Origin: an uncultured Erythrobacter sp.
GTDB lineage: Bacteria; Pseudomonadota; Alphaproteobacteria; Sphingomonadales; Sphingomonadaceae
Assembly: GCF_947492365.1 (NCBI RefSeq)
Contig: NZ_CANLMB010000001.1
Coordinates: 1,364,001-1,428,000 of the forward strand
Length of the DNA stretch: 64,000 bases
Direction of reading: 5' to 3'
Shown piece after piece: positions 38,250 through 46,522 of this stretch; the first letter of the stretch is position 1; every line of letters starts with the position of its first letter. A program made the position numbers and the translations under genes. Under the pieces are notes generated by a model. The model was not told the origin of the DNA, did no database searches, and saw only the letters and a program-made list of their open reading frames with translations.

Positions 38250-38281
38250 CGGCTCTCACGCAGAAATGCGCGGGAGCCGTT
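38250..38281. terminator. hairpin after the SDR gene
   Basis: ACGGCTC (38250-38256) pairs with GAGCCGT (38275-38281), preceded by CAATTTT and followed by only TTTG, 43 bases after the SDR stop. It is probably a weak terminator or an mRNA 3' end hairpin. Confidence 0.5.
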
Positions 38282-38319
38282 TGCATTGGGGGCATTCGGC
38301 AAAATTGGGGGTCGTATCC

Positions 38320-38961
38320 ATGAAAGCCGAGAATTTGCGCGTACCTGCGCTGATTGCCACTATCCTTGCCTGGGCCGTTTGTGCGCTCACTTTGGTGTCC
38401 GCATTATCGCTCTCGATCTGGTTGATCGCATACACGCAGATGGCGGAATCGCCCATCATGCTGGCGATCTCAGGGATTGCGGCTGCGCTCTCGCCCTTTG
38501 TCTATATCCTCTCGATTGTTGCAGTTCTGGTGTGGGTCTTCATGGCACATGCGAACCTGCACCGGGCCGGGCTCACAGGACTGAACTATTCCCCCTCATG
38601 GGCGACTTTCAGCTTCCTTGTCCCGATTGCCAATCTCTTCGTGCCTTTCCGCGCCATGCGCGAGCTGGCCAATCGCAGCTTGGGTGAGCCGGAGGAACTG
38701 GCCGCTGCCGATGTGGACGAAGTGTTCAGCTGGTGGGGCTGCTGGATCGGTTCCTTCGTCGTAAACCTGTTCCTGCTCTACACGCTGCTGGTCGCGATCA
38801 TCCCGTGGCTGTGGATGACAACCCCGTTCTGGGCGACACAGGTCCTGATTATCCTCGCCAACATCCTGACCGCCGGCGCGGCGTTTTTCCTGATCAAGGT
38901 GATCAAACTGGTCACAAATGGCCAACGCGAAGGCATGGGCGCAGCTGCGACGTTTGAGTAG
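38320..38961 (+). CDS. DUF4328 membrane protein A
   Basis: A 213-residue protein with about four hydrophobic segments. The DUF4328 core is visible: WVFMAHANLHRAGL, YSPSWATFSFLVPIANLFVPFRAMRELANRS. A cluster of Trp/Cys residues follows (FSWWGCWIGSF). Function is unknown; the family is integral to membranes. The ATG at 38320 follows GGGGGTCGTATCC. The next gene, 23 bases downstream, belongs to the same family, so the pair probably arose by duplication and may form a complex. Confidence 0.85.
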   Translation: MKAENLRVPALIATILAWAVCALTLVSALSLSIWLIAYTQMAESPIMLAISGIAAALSPFVYILSIVAVLVWVFMAHANLHRAGLTGLNYSPSWATFSFLVPIANLFVPFRAMRELANRSLGEPEELAAADVDEVFSWWGCWIGSFVVNLFLLYTLLVAIIPWLWMTTPFWATQVLIILANILTAGAAFFLIKVIKLVTNGQREGMGAAATFE

Positions 38962-38984
38962 AGGCCCAGCAGAAGGGGCGTGTG

Positions 38985-39587
38985 ATGGAAATCGACTTTC
39001 GACAGGGGTTGGAGCGCGGCAGCCGCATCGGCGACGTAGCGCAGGTTATGGCATCCTTGGTTGCGGGATCGAGCACCCTTTGCGCTATTGGCGTGGCGCT
39101 GTTTCTCAACGGTCTTTGGCCCGAAGCCTTGGCGGGCAGTTATGAACTGCACGGGCTGGATGCGCTTGTGCTGATCGATGTGCTGCTTCTGATCGTCAGT
39201 TTCTTCGTAATTGGTGCGTGGATCTGGCGAGCCCATGCCAACCTCTCCCTCACTGACGCGCCGCAGACCGAATATACGCCCGGTTGGGCTGTGGGTTGGT
39301 TCGCCGTTCCGATCGCCAATCTGTTCAAACCGTTTCAAGCGATGAAGGCCTTGTGGCAGGCGAGCCATGGTGAGGAACCTGACGCCAACAACCCCGCAGG
39401 TGGCCTGCTTTGGGTTTGGTGGATCGGATGGCTCGTGTCGAGTATTGGCGGATTTGGTGAGGTCTTCACTACGCTGAACATCGTCGCGTATGTGGCAACG
39501 GTCGTTTCTGCGATCTGCATGCTTTTGATAATCCGCAGGATCAACGCAGCCCAGCCGACAATGTCAATTGCGCGCACCTTCGAATAG
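38985..39587 (+). CDS. DUF4328 membrane protein B
   Basis: A 200-residue second DUF4328 protein. It carries the same core (WIWRAHANLSLTDAP, YTPGWAVGWFAVPIANLFKPFQAMKALWQAS) followed by LLWVWWIGWLVSSIGG. It is related to the preceding gene product but clearly diverged. The ATG at 38985 follows AAGGGGCGTGTG; a GTG three bases earlier is possible. Role unknown. Confidence 0.85.
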   Translation: MEIDFRQGLERGSRIGDVAQVMASLVAGSSTLCAIGVALFLNGLWPEALAGSYELHGLDALVLIDVLLLIVSFFVIGAWIWRAHANLSLTDAPQTEYTPGWAVGWFAVPIANLFKPFQAMKALWQASHGEEPDANNPAGGLLWVWWIGWLVSSIGGFGEVFTTLNIVAYVATVVSAICMLLIIRRINAAQPTMSIARTFE

Positions 39588-39674
39588 AGCTGGAATGTCG
39601 GCCCGTATGCTTGGGTGTATTGACACAGTAACACGCCTAGCCTAGCTTCCCGCCCGAAGTGGGAGAGCTGAGCT

Positions 39675-40832
39675 ATGTACAGCGAAGAAGATATCAATTC
39701 CGCCGTCGCCGCTGGTGCCATGAGCGCCGAGGCTGCTGCGGGTTTCCGTGACCATATGTCAAAGCGGCGCGAATTGCCGCGCGGGTCGGAGGAAAACTTC
39801 CGCCTGATCAACAGCTTCAACGACATCTTTGTGACCATCGGGGTGGTGATCCTGCTGGTTGCGGTGGGCGCGATTGGTCAGGCAATTGCTGGCATCATCG
39901 CACCTGTCCCTGATGTCGACTTCTTCGCTCTTGAGGTAGGCGACGCGGCAACGCAGCAGTGGCATGCGGCAAGCGACCTCAATGAATCGCTCTCGATCTC
40001 GTTGATGGGTCTGTTTGTCGCCGCGACAGCCTGGCCGCTGGCCGAGTTTTTCACGCGCAGGCGCCATATGGCCCTGCCCTCGATTGTCCTGCTGCTCGCC
40101 TTTGTCGGCGGCGTTTTCGCCACCGTTCTGGGCGGCGCGGTCATGTATATCGAGTCGGGCGGTAACGAGCAGGTTGGTGCAGTCTTGGTCTCTGTCTCGG
40201 CATTGATCGCTGCTGTGGGAGCCTATTTCCACTGGCGCCGCTTCATGGTGCCGATCACCGTCGCAGCCGGAGCCGCAGCGGTCGCAGGCACTGTCATCGC
40301 ATTGATCGTCGCCGGGATTGGCCCCGACCTCCTCAACGAGAATATCGTGCTGACGCTGGTCTTCGTCGCCGGGCTTGCAATGTTCGGCTTCGCCATGCGC
40401 TGGGACATGTCGGACCGCGAGCGCACCACGCGCCGCTCTGACGTAGCATTCTGGCTGCACCTGCTGGCCGCACCCATGATCGCCCATCCGATCTTTGCCA
40501 TGCTCGGTGTGACCGAAGGTGACAATCTGGGCATCGGCGCGGCATTCGGCGTAATCGGCGTCTACATCGCGTTTGGCCTGGTGGCGCTGGCGGTTGACCG
40601 CCGTGCGCTGCTGGTTTCGGCGCTGGTCTATGTGCTGTTCGCGCTCACCTTCCTGTTCCGTGAATTCGGCGCAGTGGAGCTGAACTTTGCGTTGACCGCG
40701 CTGGTGATCGGATCGGCCCTGCTGAGCCTCTCGGCCTTTTGGCAACCGATCCGCAGTGCAATTGTTGGCGCGCTGCCCGGCGATTTGCAGGCGCGCTTAC
40801 CGGAACCGGGCGTAACGCACGCAAGCGCCTGA
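39675..40832 (+). CDS. polytopic membrane protein of unknown function (DUF2157-like N-terminus)
   Basis: A 385-residue protein. The cytoplasmic N-terminus (YSEEDINSAVAAGAMSAEAAAGFRDH) resembles the start of DUF2157-type proteins. About nine hydrophobic segments fill residues 50-370, with one hydrophilic insert around 78-105. No catalytic motif is seen. It is preceded by GAGAGCTGAGCT and followed by a strong terminator at 40854. It may be a transporter-like or scaffolding protein; I cannot name it. Confidence 0.78.
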   Translation: MYSEEDINSAVAAGAMSAEAAAGFRDHMSKRRELPRGSEENFRLINSFNDIFVTIGVVILLVAVGAIGQAIAGIIAPVPDVDFFALEVGDAATQQWHAASDLNESLSISLMGLFVAATAWPLAEFFTRRRHMALPSIVLLLAFVGGVFATVLGGAVMYIESGGNEQVGAVLVSVSALIAAVGAYFHWRRFMVPITVAAGAAAVAGTVIALIVAGIGPDLLNENIVLTLVFVAGLAMFGFAMRWDMSDRERTTRRSDVAFWLHLLAAPMIAHPIFAMLGVTEGDNLGIGAAFGVIGVYIAFGLVALAVDRRALLVSALVYVLFALTFLFREFGAVELNFALTALVIGSALLSLSAFWQPIRSAIVGALPGDLQARLPEPGVTHASA

Positions 40833-40853
40833 TCGGAACAATTCATGAAAGAC

Positions 40854-40892
40854 GAAAGCGGCTCGCGCTCAGGTGCGGGCCGCTTTCTTTTT
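40854..40892 (+). terminator. intrinsic terminator after the DUF2157-like gene
   Basis: GAAAGCGGC (40854-40862) pairs with GCCGCTTTC (40879-40887), followed by TTTTT (40888-40892). It lies 22 bases after the stop at 40832 and only 13 bases before the next ATG, so the next gene needs its own promoter or readthrough. Confidence 0.85.
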
Positions 40893-40905
40893 CCGGAGCC
40901 CCACT

Positions 40906-41307
40906 ATGCAAACCGACTTTGCCCAAAAGCAGGCCTGGCTACCCATGGCGCTGCGCATCCTCATTCTTATGCTCGCCGGCCTGCTCGTGTTTTATCACCT
41001 GACCATGATCTACGAGTTTTGGGCCGGGCAAAGTCTCAGCGCCGACGGCACTTACAACGCGGTGCAGGCTGCTTTGCGTCTGCTAATCGCGGGAAGCCTC
41101 ACAATTGTGGTTCTTGGAAAACGCGCCGGTCTATGGATGATGTGGATCAGCATTGGCGGACTTGTCGCAACCCAGTACTGGGCGCATTTTGGCGGCGTCC
41201 ATGCAGACTTCACTGTCGGACGGCACCCATTGTCCTATCTCAAGGGCTTCATTATCCCGTCGATCATCACCGCCGCTTTTCTGATGCGCCTCAGGATAAC
41301 GTCCTAA
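40906..41307 (+). CDS. small integral membrane protein
   Basis: A 133-residue protein with four hydrophobic segments (about 14-34, 55-72, 78-97, 109-127). The first has MALRILILMLAGLLVFYHL, and conserved-looking aromatic residues occur in YEFWAG and QYWAHFGG. No family recognised. The ATG follows CGGAGCCCCACT. The gene begins just after an intrinsic terminator, which may limit its expression from upstream. Its stop overlaps the convergent DUF2794 gene by four bases. Confidence 0.7.
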   Translation: MQTDFAQKQAWLPMALRILILMLAGLLVFYHLTMIYEFWAGQSLSADGTYNAVQAALRLLIAGSLTIVVLGKRAGLWMMWISIGGLVATQYWAHFGGVHADFTVGRHPLSYLKGFIIPSIITAAFLMRLRITS

Positions 41308-41669
41308 TCCTCGACGGCTTTCACCAACCGGCGCTCCATGGGCGCAAGGACATTGGCGAGATCGGAGCCGCGTTTTAGCACCTGACCATGCTCTCCAAAC
41401 AGGGTGTACATGCCCTGCTTGGCGCGCAGCGAGGGGCGTTTCTCGATCCGCATATTGGGCCGCTCGGCGGTGCGGCGGAACGCGGAGAAACTTGCGGCGT
41501 TGCGGTCAAAATCCATCGCATAGTCGCGCCACTGACCGGCGGCGACCATGCGGCCATAGAGGTCGAGAATGCGCTGGAGCTCGTCACGGTCAAAGCCGAT
41601 TTGCGCGGCCGACTTGCCCGGAAAGGCTACGACCTTGCTTGAACCACCGGCACCGAGCCCTGCGCTCAT
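41304..41669 (-). CDS. DUF2794 family protein
   Basis: A 121-residue alphaproteobacterial protein of the DUF2794 family. The conserved block is IGFDRDELQRILDLYGRMVAAGQWRDYAMDF followed by FRRTAERPNMRIEKRP and a KQGMYTLF turn. Function unknown, cytoplasmic, basic C-terminus. Its start overlaps the serine acetyltransferase stop (TGATG-type junction at 41669), so the two are translationally coupled. Confidence 0.88.
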   Translation of the reverse strand: MSAGLGAGGSSKVVAFPGKSAAQIGFDRDELQRILDLYGRMVAAGQWRDYAMDFDRNAASFSAFRRTAERPNMRIEKRPSLRAKQGMYTLFGEHGQVLKRGSDLANVLAPMERRLVKAVED

Positions 41670-42397
41670 CAGTCAGCGGTTCCGCTTTTCTTCGAAAGGT
41701 CGAGCGAGGGCTGCACCGGTTCACCTGCGGGCGCCTTCGCTGCCTTGAGCGCCTCGATCTCCGCCTTCAGCACGGCAAATTCCCCTTCGAGCTTCTCGAT
41801 GCAGTCGATCTGATTGCCCTCGGCATCCTCGCAAGTGGGTGTGGTGCCGTAGGGGATAAACTCCTTGATCCACTCTTCGGCAGGAACCAGCGTTGATCGC
41901 GCCTTGAACCCGACCATGGTCGCGCCTGCGGGCACATCTTCCATGACGACCGCATTTGCGCCCACGCGCGCGCGTTCGCCCACAATGATAGGCCCGATAA
42001 TCTGCGCACCCGATCCGACGATCACATTGTCCTGCAATGTCGGGTGACGCTTTCCGCCTACCCCGTTGGTGGGGTTGGTGCCGCCCAGTGTGACGCATTG
42101 GTAGATCGTCACATTATCGCCGATCTCAGCCGTCTCTCCGATCACGGTAAAGCCATGGTCGATGAAGAAATTCTTCCCGATCTTTGCGCCCGGATGGATA
42201 TCAATTGCGGTCAGCAAGCGGCTGAAATGGTTGACGAAGCGCGCAAGGAAATAGAGCTTTGCATCGAACAGCCAATGGGCCAGTCGGTGAAAGCCCAGCG
42301 CCCAGACACCCGGGTAGAGCATGATCTCCCAGCGTGAGCGCGGCGCGGGATCGCGCGCCTTGATCGAGTCCAGATAGGTCTTCAGCCGGTCAAACAT
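41669..42397 (-). CDS. cysE: serine O-acetyltransferase
   Basis: A 242-residue short-form (EpsC-like) serine acetyltransferase, which makes O-acetylserine for cysteine synthesis. The left-handed beta-helix has GAKIGKNFFIDHG, GETAEIGDNVTIYQ and VTLGGTN followed by KRHPTL, the acetyl-CoA site. The C-terminal 60 residues form a charged helix-rich tail (EKLEGEFAVLKAEIEALKAAK) that could be a coiled coil. The ATG follows GGGAG. It is upstream of and coupled to the DUF2794 gene. Confidence 0.92.
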   Translation of the reverse strand: MFDRLKTYLDSIKARDPAPRSRWEIMLYPGVWALGFHRLAHWLFDAKLYFLARFVNHFSRLLTAIDIHPGAKIGKNFFIDHGFTVIGETAEIGDNVTIYQCVTLGGTNPTNGVGGKRHPTLQDNVIVGSGAQIIGPIIVGERARVGANAVVMEDVPAGATMVGFKARSTLVPAEEWIKEFIPYGTTPTCEDAEGNQIDCIEKLEGEFAVLKAEIEALKAAKAPAGEPVQPSLDLSKKSGTAD

Positions 42398-42439
42398 GGC
42401 CAGATTCTCCCACCAAATTCGCGCGATTGCAAATTTCTT

Positions 42440-43081
42440 TCACAGCAGTTTTTGTTGGTCCGGCCCATGCAGAGCTTCCAACGCTGCCCTCCAGACTGAC
42501 ATGGTGGCGGGCGCCTGACGTTCAAGACTAATGCGATCAACCGTCGCAATAAGAGCCTCGATATCGGCAAAGCTGCGGCGTGTTCGCGGGACGAGATAGT
42601 CAGCTGCCCCTTCGGCCAGCGTCAGCGCGCGCGCCTCTGCATGCGCTTCGATCAAAGCGGCAGCCATGGCATCATCAGGGTCGCCAATGGCCAGTTGGAG
42701 CGAACCGCCGAGCCGCGATTTGAGATCGGGAAGCGTGATCTCCCAAGGCGTGCAATCCGCGATCAACAGCAGCTTCTCGCCCGCGCGCGACCCGCCATCC
42801 TGCACTGCGTTCCAGCGGTGGAAGATGTCCGCTTCGTCGAGCTTGTCCGCACCGTCGACAACTTCGATACCCTGTGCCCGGGCCCAGCGCCCCAGCAGCG
42901 ACTTTCCGGACCGCTCTGGCCCGGTCAGCACGGCGGTTCCGAATGGCCAGCTTTCAGGCGATTGCAGCGCTTCGATGACCTTGGCATTCGCTGCGCCAAC
43001 CACAATGCGCTGTGCCTCACCCGATCCCGCTGAAACGAGCGGGAGGGCAATTTGCGAGCTGTTGACGGATTTACGGGCCAT
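42440..43081 (-). CDS. hdaA: DnaA-related replication regulator HdaA
   Basis: A 213-residue DnaA-like AAA+ protein. The N-terminus has QIALPL, the beta-clamp-binding motif of Hda, by which the protein joins the clamp and stimulates hydrolysis of DnaA-ATP. The Walker A is degenerate-looking but present (LTGPERSGKSLLGRWA). Walker B is weak, and the lid helices follow to residue 213. The start MARKSVN at 43081 gives the clamp motif near the end of the chain; the longer frame is unlikely. It lies 10 bases after the next gene upstream. Confidence 0.9.
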   Translation of the reverse strand: MARKSVNSSQIALPLVSAGSGEAQRIVVGAANAKVIEALQSPESWPFGTAVLTGPERSGKSLLGRWARAQGIEVVDGADKLDEADIFHRWNAVQDGGSRAGEKLLLIADCTPWEITLPDLKSRLGGSLQLAIGDPDDAMAAALIEAHAEARALTLAEGAADYLVPRTRRSFADIEALIATVDRISLERQAPATMSVWRAALEALHGPDQQKLL

Positions 43082-43091
43082 AGCGAGGCCT

Positions 43092-44396
43092 TTAGCGGCT
43101 GATCGCGAGCGCGTTGGCACCTTCGCGCACGGTAAAGCCGCGCTGGCGCAGCACCGATGCGAGCGCGGAAAGCTCGCCCCCATAGCTCACGCTCATCACC
43201 GACGTACCGCCAATCGCTGTGCTGGTAACAGCGAGCCCGCGCACTCCGGCGGTCTGACGCACCGCGGTCAATGTTGCATCGAACGTCGCAGGATCGGGCG
43301 TTGCGAACTGGACGACAAAGGCGCGCACAACTGCGGGTGCCTGCGTGGGTTGATCGGTGGGAGCGGCAACAACCGGCGCGGCGCTTGCCGCTGCAGCTGC
43401 GTCGGCGGCAGCGCGGTCGCGGGCCTGAATCGCCTGTCCGATATCAATCAATCGCTGGATCGCGGGGTCCACCGCACCCGATCCGCCAAGCCGCAAGGTC
43501 GGATCAGGCTGCAATTTGCCTTCGACCAGAGCCTGTTCGTAAATCCCGTCCATCTGTTCGACCGCCCGAGTGAGCATGTCCTGCAATTGCCCCGGTCCGC
43601 TTGCTTCGAGCGTGAAGCTGTCGAGCACCTTGCTGTCTGGACCATAGCGCGCGGTGAAAGTGCCGGTGATCGGTCCGCCGGGGAACTGATGTTCGAGCCG
43701 TGCGACCGGAACCAGCGCATCGGCGGCGCTGTATTGGTCAAGCGTTGTGCGCCACCATGCGCGGCTGCGGCGACCCGATTGCCCGAAATTGAGCAGCAGC
43801 GAATCGCCCCCGGCTCCGCTGGGCCGGACATAGTCGATCCGGCTGGTACCCGGATTGAACTCTGCCCATGCGCGCTGCCACGGATTGCGCACTTCGAATG
43901 CTGTGTAGGTGCCCGCGCTGACCGTCACAGGGATCAGCAACATCGGTGCAGAGGAGCGCGCGCGGGTTGCTCCGCCGAGGAAGCGCCCTGCCCGCTGGCG
44001 GTCAAAGGTCACGCCCAACGTCGCAATGTAGCGCCGCGGCCCGATCCGCTCGCGCTGGATCACGATTGCCGACACCATGCCCGAAAGCTGCGCGTCGGAG
44101 ATCGCTGGGCCGCCAACACGGCTCCACGCCTCGCGCTGGGCGCGCCGCCATGCAGTATCGCGGGCTTCGGCTCCGGTCGCGGCGCGCACATCCACTTCGA
44201 TTCCGCGAACTTCGATGTCTGCGCTGGAGGCGGTGGGTGCGATTCCCCGCTCGCCCGAAACCTGCGCCATGACCAGCGCATAGCCTCCGCCGAGCAGAAT
44301 CAGCGCCAATGCAGCCGCAAACACCCAGCGGATGGGCGCGATTGCTCTTGCAAACGGGGCTCTCAATGGGCCGAAAAGGGTGGATGAAGCCGTCAT
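43092..44396 (-). CDS. membrane-anchored DUF2066-like protein
   Basis: A 434-residue protein. A hydrophobic anchor at residues 22-43 (WVFAAALALILLGGGYALVM) is followed by an exported region: a DUF2066-like segment (VRGIEVDVRAATGAEARDTAWRRAQREAWSRVGG), a barrel-like middle, an Ala-rich linker (about 325-355) and a C-terminal ferredoxin-like fold (VRAFVVQFATPDPATFDATL...). The last domain looks like a heavy-metal-associated fold without the CxxC. It is encoded directly before hdaA and divergent from purM, an arrangement I recall from other sphingomonads. Role unknown. Confidence 0.75.
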   Translation of the reverse strand: MTASSTLFGPLRAPFARAIAPIRWVFAAALALILLGGGYALVMAQVSGERGIAPTASSADIEVRGIEVDVRAATGAEARDTAWRRAQREAWSRVGGPAISDAQLSGMVSAIVIQRERIGPRRYIATLGVTFDRQRAGRFLGGATRARSSAPMLLIPVTVSAGTYTAFEVRNPWQRAWAEFNPGTSRIDYVRPSGAGGDSLLLNFGQSGRRSRAWWRTTLDQYSAADALVPVARLEHQFPGGPITGTFTARYGPDSKVLDSFTLEASGPGQLQDMLTRAVEQMDGIYEQALVEGKLQPDPTLRLGGSGAVDPAIQRLIDIGQAIQARDRAAADAAAAASAAPVVAAPTDQPTQAPAVVRAFVVQFATPDPATFDATLTAVRQTAGVRGLAVTSTAIGGTSVMSVSYGGELSALASVLRQRGFTVREGANALAISR

Positions 44397-44466
44397 CGGG
44401 GAAATCTGGCAGGTCTTTGCCCAATGCGAAGTGGAATTCCAAGCCTGAAAGGGTAAAGGCGATGCA

Positions 44467-45564
44467 ATGACAGACAAGAATTCACCCTACACCTACGCCG
44501 ATGCAGGCGTTTCGATCGATGCGGGCAACGCTTTGGTCAAGGCCATCGCCCCTCTCGCCAAGGCAACCGCGCGTCCCGGCGCGACCAGCGAGCTGGGCGG
44601 ATTTGGCGGCTTCTTCGATCCGAAAGCGGCTGGCTATGCCGACCCGCTGCTGGTCGCGGCGAATGACGGGGTGGGGACGAAGCTCAAACTCGCCATCGAT
44701 TTTGACTGCCACGATTCCGTCGGAATCGATCTGGTCGCCATGTGCGTCAACGATCTGATCGTGCAGGGCGCTGAACCGCTGTTCTTCCTCGACTATTTCG
44801 CTACCGGAAAGCTCGAAAACGGCGTCGCCGAGCGCGTGGTCGCGGGGATCGCAGAGGGCTGCAAACAGGCTGGATGCGCGCTGATCGGGGGCGAGACCGC
44901 CGAGATGCCAGGCATGTATGCGGCGGGCGATTACGACCTTGCGGGCTTTTGCGTCGGCGCGGTCGAGCGCGGGGAGCAGTTGACGGGTGAGCGCGTCGCG
45001 GCGGGCGATGTGCTGATCGGGCTTGCGAGCAGCGGGGTGCATTCCAACGGCTATTCGCTGGTGCGCAGGTTGGCGGCGGACAAGGGCTGGAAGCTCGACC
45101 GCCCTGCTTTGTTCGATGCGGACCGGCTGCTGATCGACGCTTTGATCGAGCCGACACGTATCTATGTGAAGAGCCTCCTGCCGCTGATCCGCGAAGGGCT
45201 GATCCACGGGCTGGCCCACATCACCGGCGGCGGGCTGCTAGAGAATATTCCGCGCATCCTGCCCAAAGGCGCGCATGCACAGGTCAATGCCGATCTGTGG
45301 GAGCAGCCGCGACTTATGGCTTTCCTGCAAGCGCAAGGCGCGATTGAACCGGCGGAAATGGCACGCACCTTCAATTGCGGCGTGGGCATGGTTCTCGCTG
45401 TGGCCGAAAGCGACGTCGATGCGATCACCGCGCGACTAGAGGAAGCGGGCGAGACGGTCGTGAAAGTCGGCACAATTGCCGAAGGCGAGCGCGGCTGCAC
45501 CGTGCGCGGCTCGCAAGGCACCTGGAGCGCGACCGCCGATTGGGAGGCCGTGCATCTTGGCTAG
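44467..45564 (+). CDS. purM: phosphoribosylformylglycinamidine cyclo-ligase (AIR synthetase)
   Basis: A 365-residue enzyme closing the imidazole ring in purine synthesis, using ATP. It shows [14 protein letters not shown] start ([14 protein letters not shown]), [39 protein letters not shown] (read in parts: [20 protein letters not shown]), and [11 protein letters not shown]. The C-terminal AIRS domain is intact. It overlaps purN by eight bases, forming a purM-purN-sulfotransferase operon. Confidence 0.98.
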   Translation: MTDKNSPYTYADAGVSIDAGNALVKAIAPLAKATARPGATSELGGFGGFFDPKAAGYADPLLVAANDGVGTKLKLAIDFDCHDSVGIDLVAMCVNDLIVQGAEPLFFLDYFATGKLENGVAERVVAGIAEGCKQAGCALIGGETAEMPGMYAAGDYDLAGFCVGAVERGEQLTGERVAAGDVLIGLASSGVHSNGYSLVRRLAADKGWKLDRPALFDADRLLIDALIEPTRIYVKSLLPLIREGLIHGLAHITGGGLLENIPRILPKGAHAQVNADLWEQPRLMAFLQAQGAIEPAEMARTFNCGVGMVLAVAESDVDAITARLEEAGETVVKVGTIAEGERGCTVRGSQGTWSATADWEAVHLG

Positions 45565-46522
45565 AAAGGCCAAAATCGCGGTCTTCATCTCGGGCGGCGG
45601 GACCAATATGGCCGCCCTGCTCTATGCCAGCCGCGCGCCCGATGCGCCGTTTGAAATCGTGTTGGTGGCGAGCAACAATCCGCAAGCGGGCGGGCTGGAA
45701 CTGGCGCGGCTCGAAGGGGTCGAAACCTTCGTCCATTCGCACAAAGGCCATTCGCGTGAGGCGCAAGATATCGCGATGGAAGCTGCCGCAAGCGGAGCTG
45801 GCGCGGAATATATCGTGCTGGCGGGCTATATGCGCATCCTGTCGGAGGATTTTGTGCGCCGCTGGGAGGGCCGGATCCTCAACATCCACCCCTCGCTGCT
45901 GCCGAAGTATAAAGGCCTCGACACCCATGCCCGCGCGATCGGAGCGGGCGACAGCCATGGCGGCGTGAGCGTCCATGTTGTGACGGCCGAACTCGATGCG
46001 GGCGAAGTGCTGGCGCAAACCCGCGTAGCGATTGCCGAGGGGGACACGCCCGATACGCTCGCCGCGCGGGTCTTGCTGGCTGAACACCAGCTCTATCCGC
46101 GCGCAGTCGCCGAATATGTGTCGCGCGGGAATGATCCCGACTTCCTCTATGCGAAAGTCCGCGATCTGGCCTTGGCCCTGCCCGAAACCCACGAGAAAGA
46201 CAGCCACGGCTCCCCCGGCTTCCGCGTCGGGACGGAGAAATCGGGCAAGTTCTTCGCCCATTTCAGCGACCAGCATCACGGCGTCGAGCATATCGCAGTG
46301 TTGGTCAAAACCAGCAGCATGGACGAGCTGCTCAACCTCGTCGAAACCCAGCCGGAGGTCTATTTCAAACCCGCCTATTACGGCGCGAGTGGATGGGTCG
46401 GCGTGATCCTCAACCGCAGCGGTGTCGATTGGGATCATGTCGCCGAATGGCTTGAGCGCAGCTGGCGTGCATGCGCGCCCTCGCGGCTTACCAAACTGCT
46501 CGACGCGGCTGACCAGTTCTAA
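45557..46522 (+). CDS. purN: GAR transformylase fused to an MmcQ/YjbR domain
   Basis: A 321-residue protein. Residues 1-190 are PurN, which formylates GAR with 10-formyltetrahydrofolate: [11 protein letters not shown], then catalytic N109 and H111 ([14 protein letters not shown]) and D147 (ELDAGEV). Residues about 195-321 form an extra MmcQ/YjbR-type domain ([50 protein letters not shown]). Standard PurN is about 200 residues. It starts at TTG 45557 after GGGAGG, inside the purM end. The frame is open through the junction with no stop, so this is a genuine fusion as sequenced. Confidence 0.93.
   Translation: MARKAKIAVFISGGGTNMAALLYASRAPDAPFEIVLVASNNPQAGGLELARLEGVETFVHSHKGHSREAQDIAMEAAASGAGAEYIVLAGYMRILSEDFVRRWEGRILNIHPSLLPKYKGLDTHARAIGAGDSHGGVSVHVVTAELDAGEVLAQTRVAIAEGDTPDTLAARVLLAEHQLYPRAVAEYVSRGNDPDFLYAKVRDLALALPETHEKDSHGSPGFRVGTEKSGKFFAHFSDQHHGVEHIAVLVKTSSMDELLNLVETQPEVYFKPAYYGASGWVGVILNRSGVDWDHVAEWLERSWRACAPSRLTKLLDAADQF

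Noticed and set aside
42666..44387. A 573-codon forward frame antisense to hdaA and the DUF2066-like gene
   Set aside because: Both reverse-strand genes have recognisable domains and good starts; the forward frame is Arg/Cys/Ala-rich noise.
45476..46522. Frameshift or start error producing the PurN-YjbR fusion
   Set aside because: PurN and YjbR domains follow each other in one frame with a natural linker, and the TTG start at 45557 has a good ribosome site, so the fusion reads as genuine.
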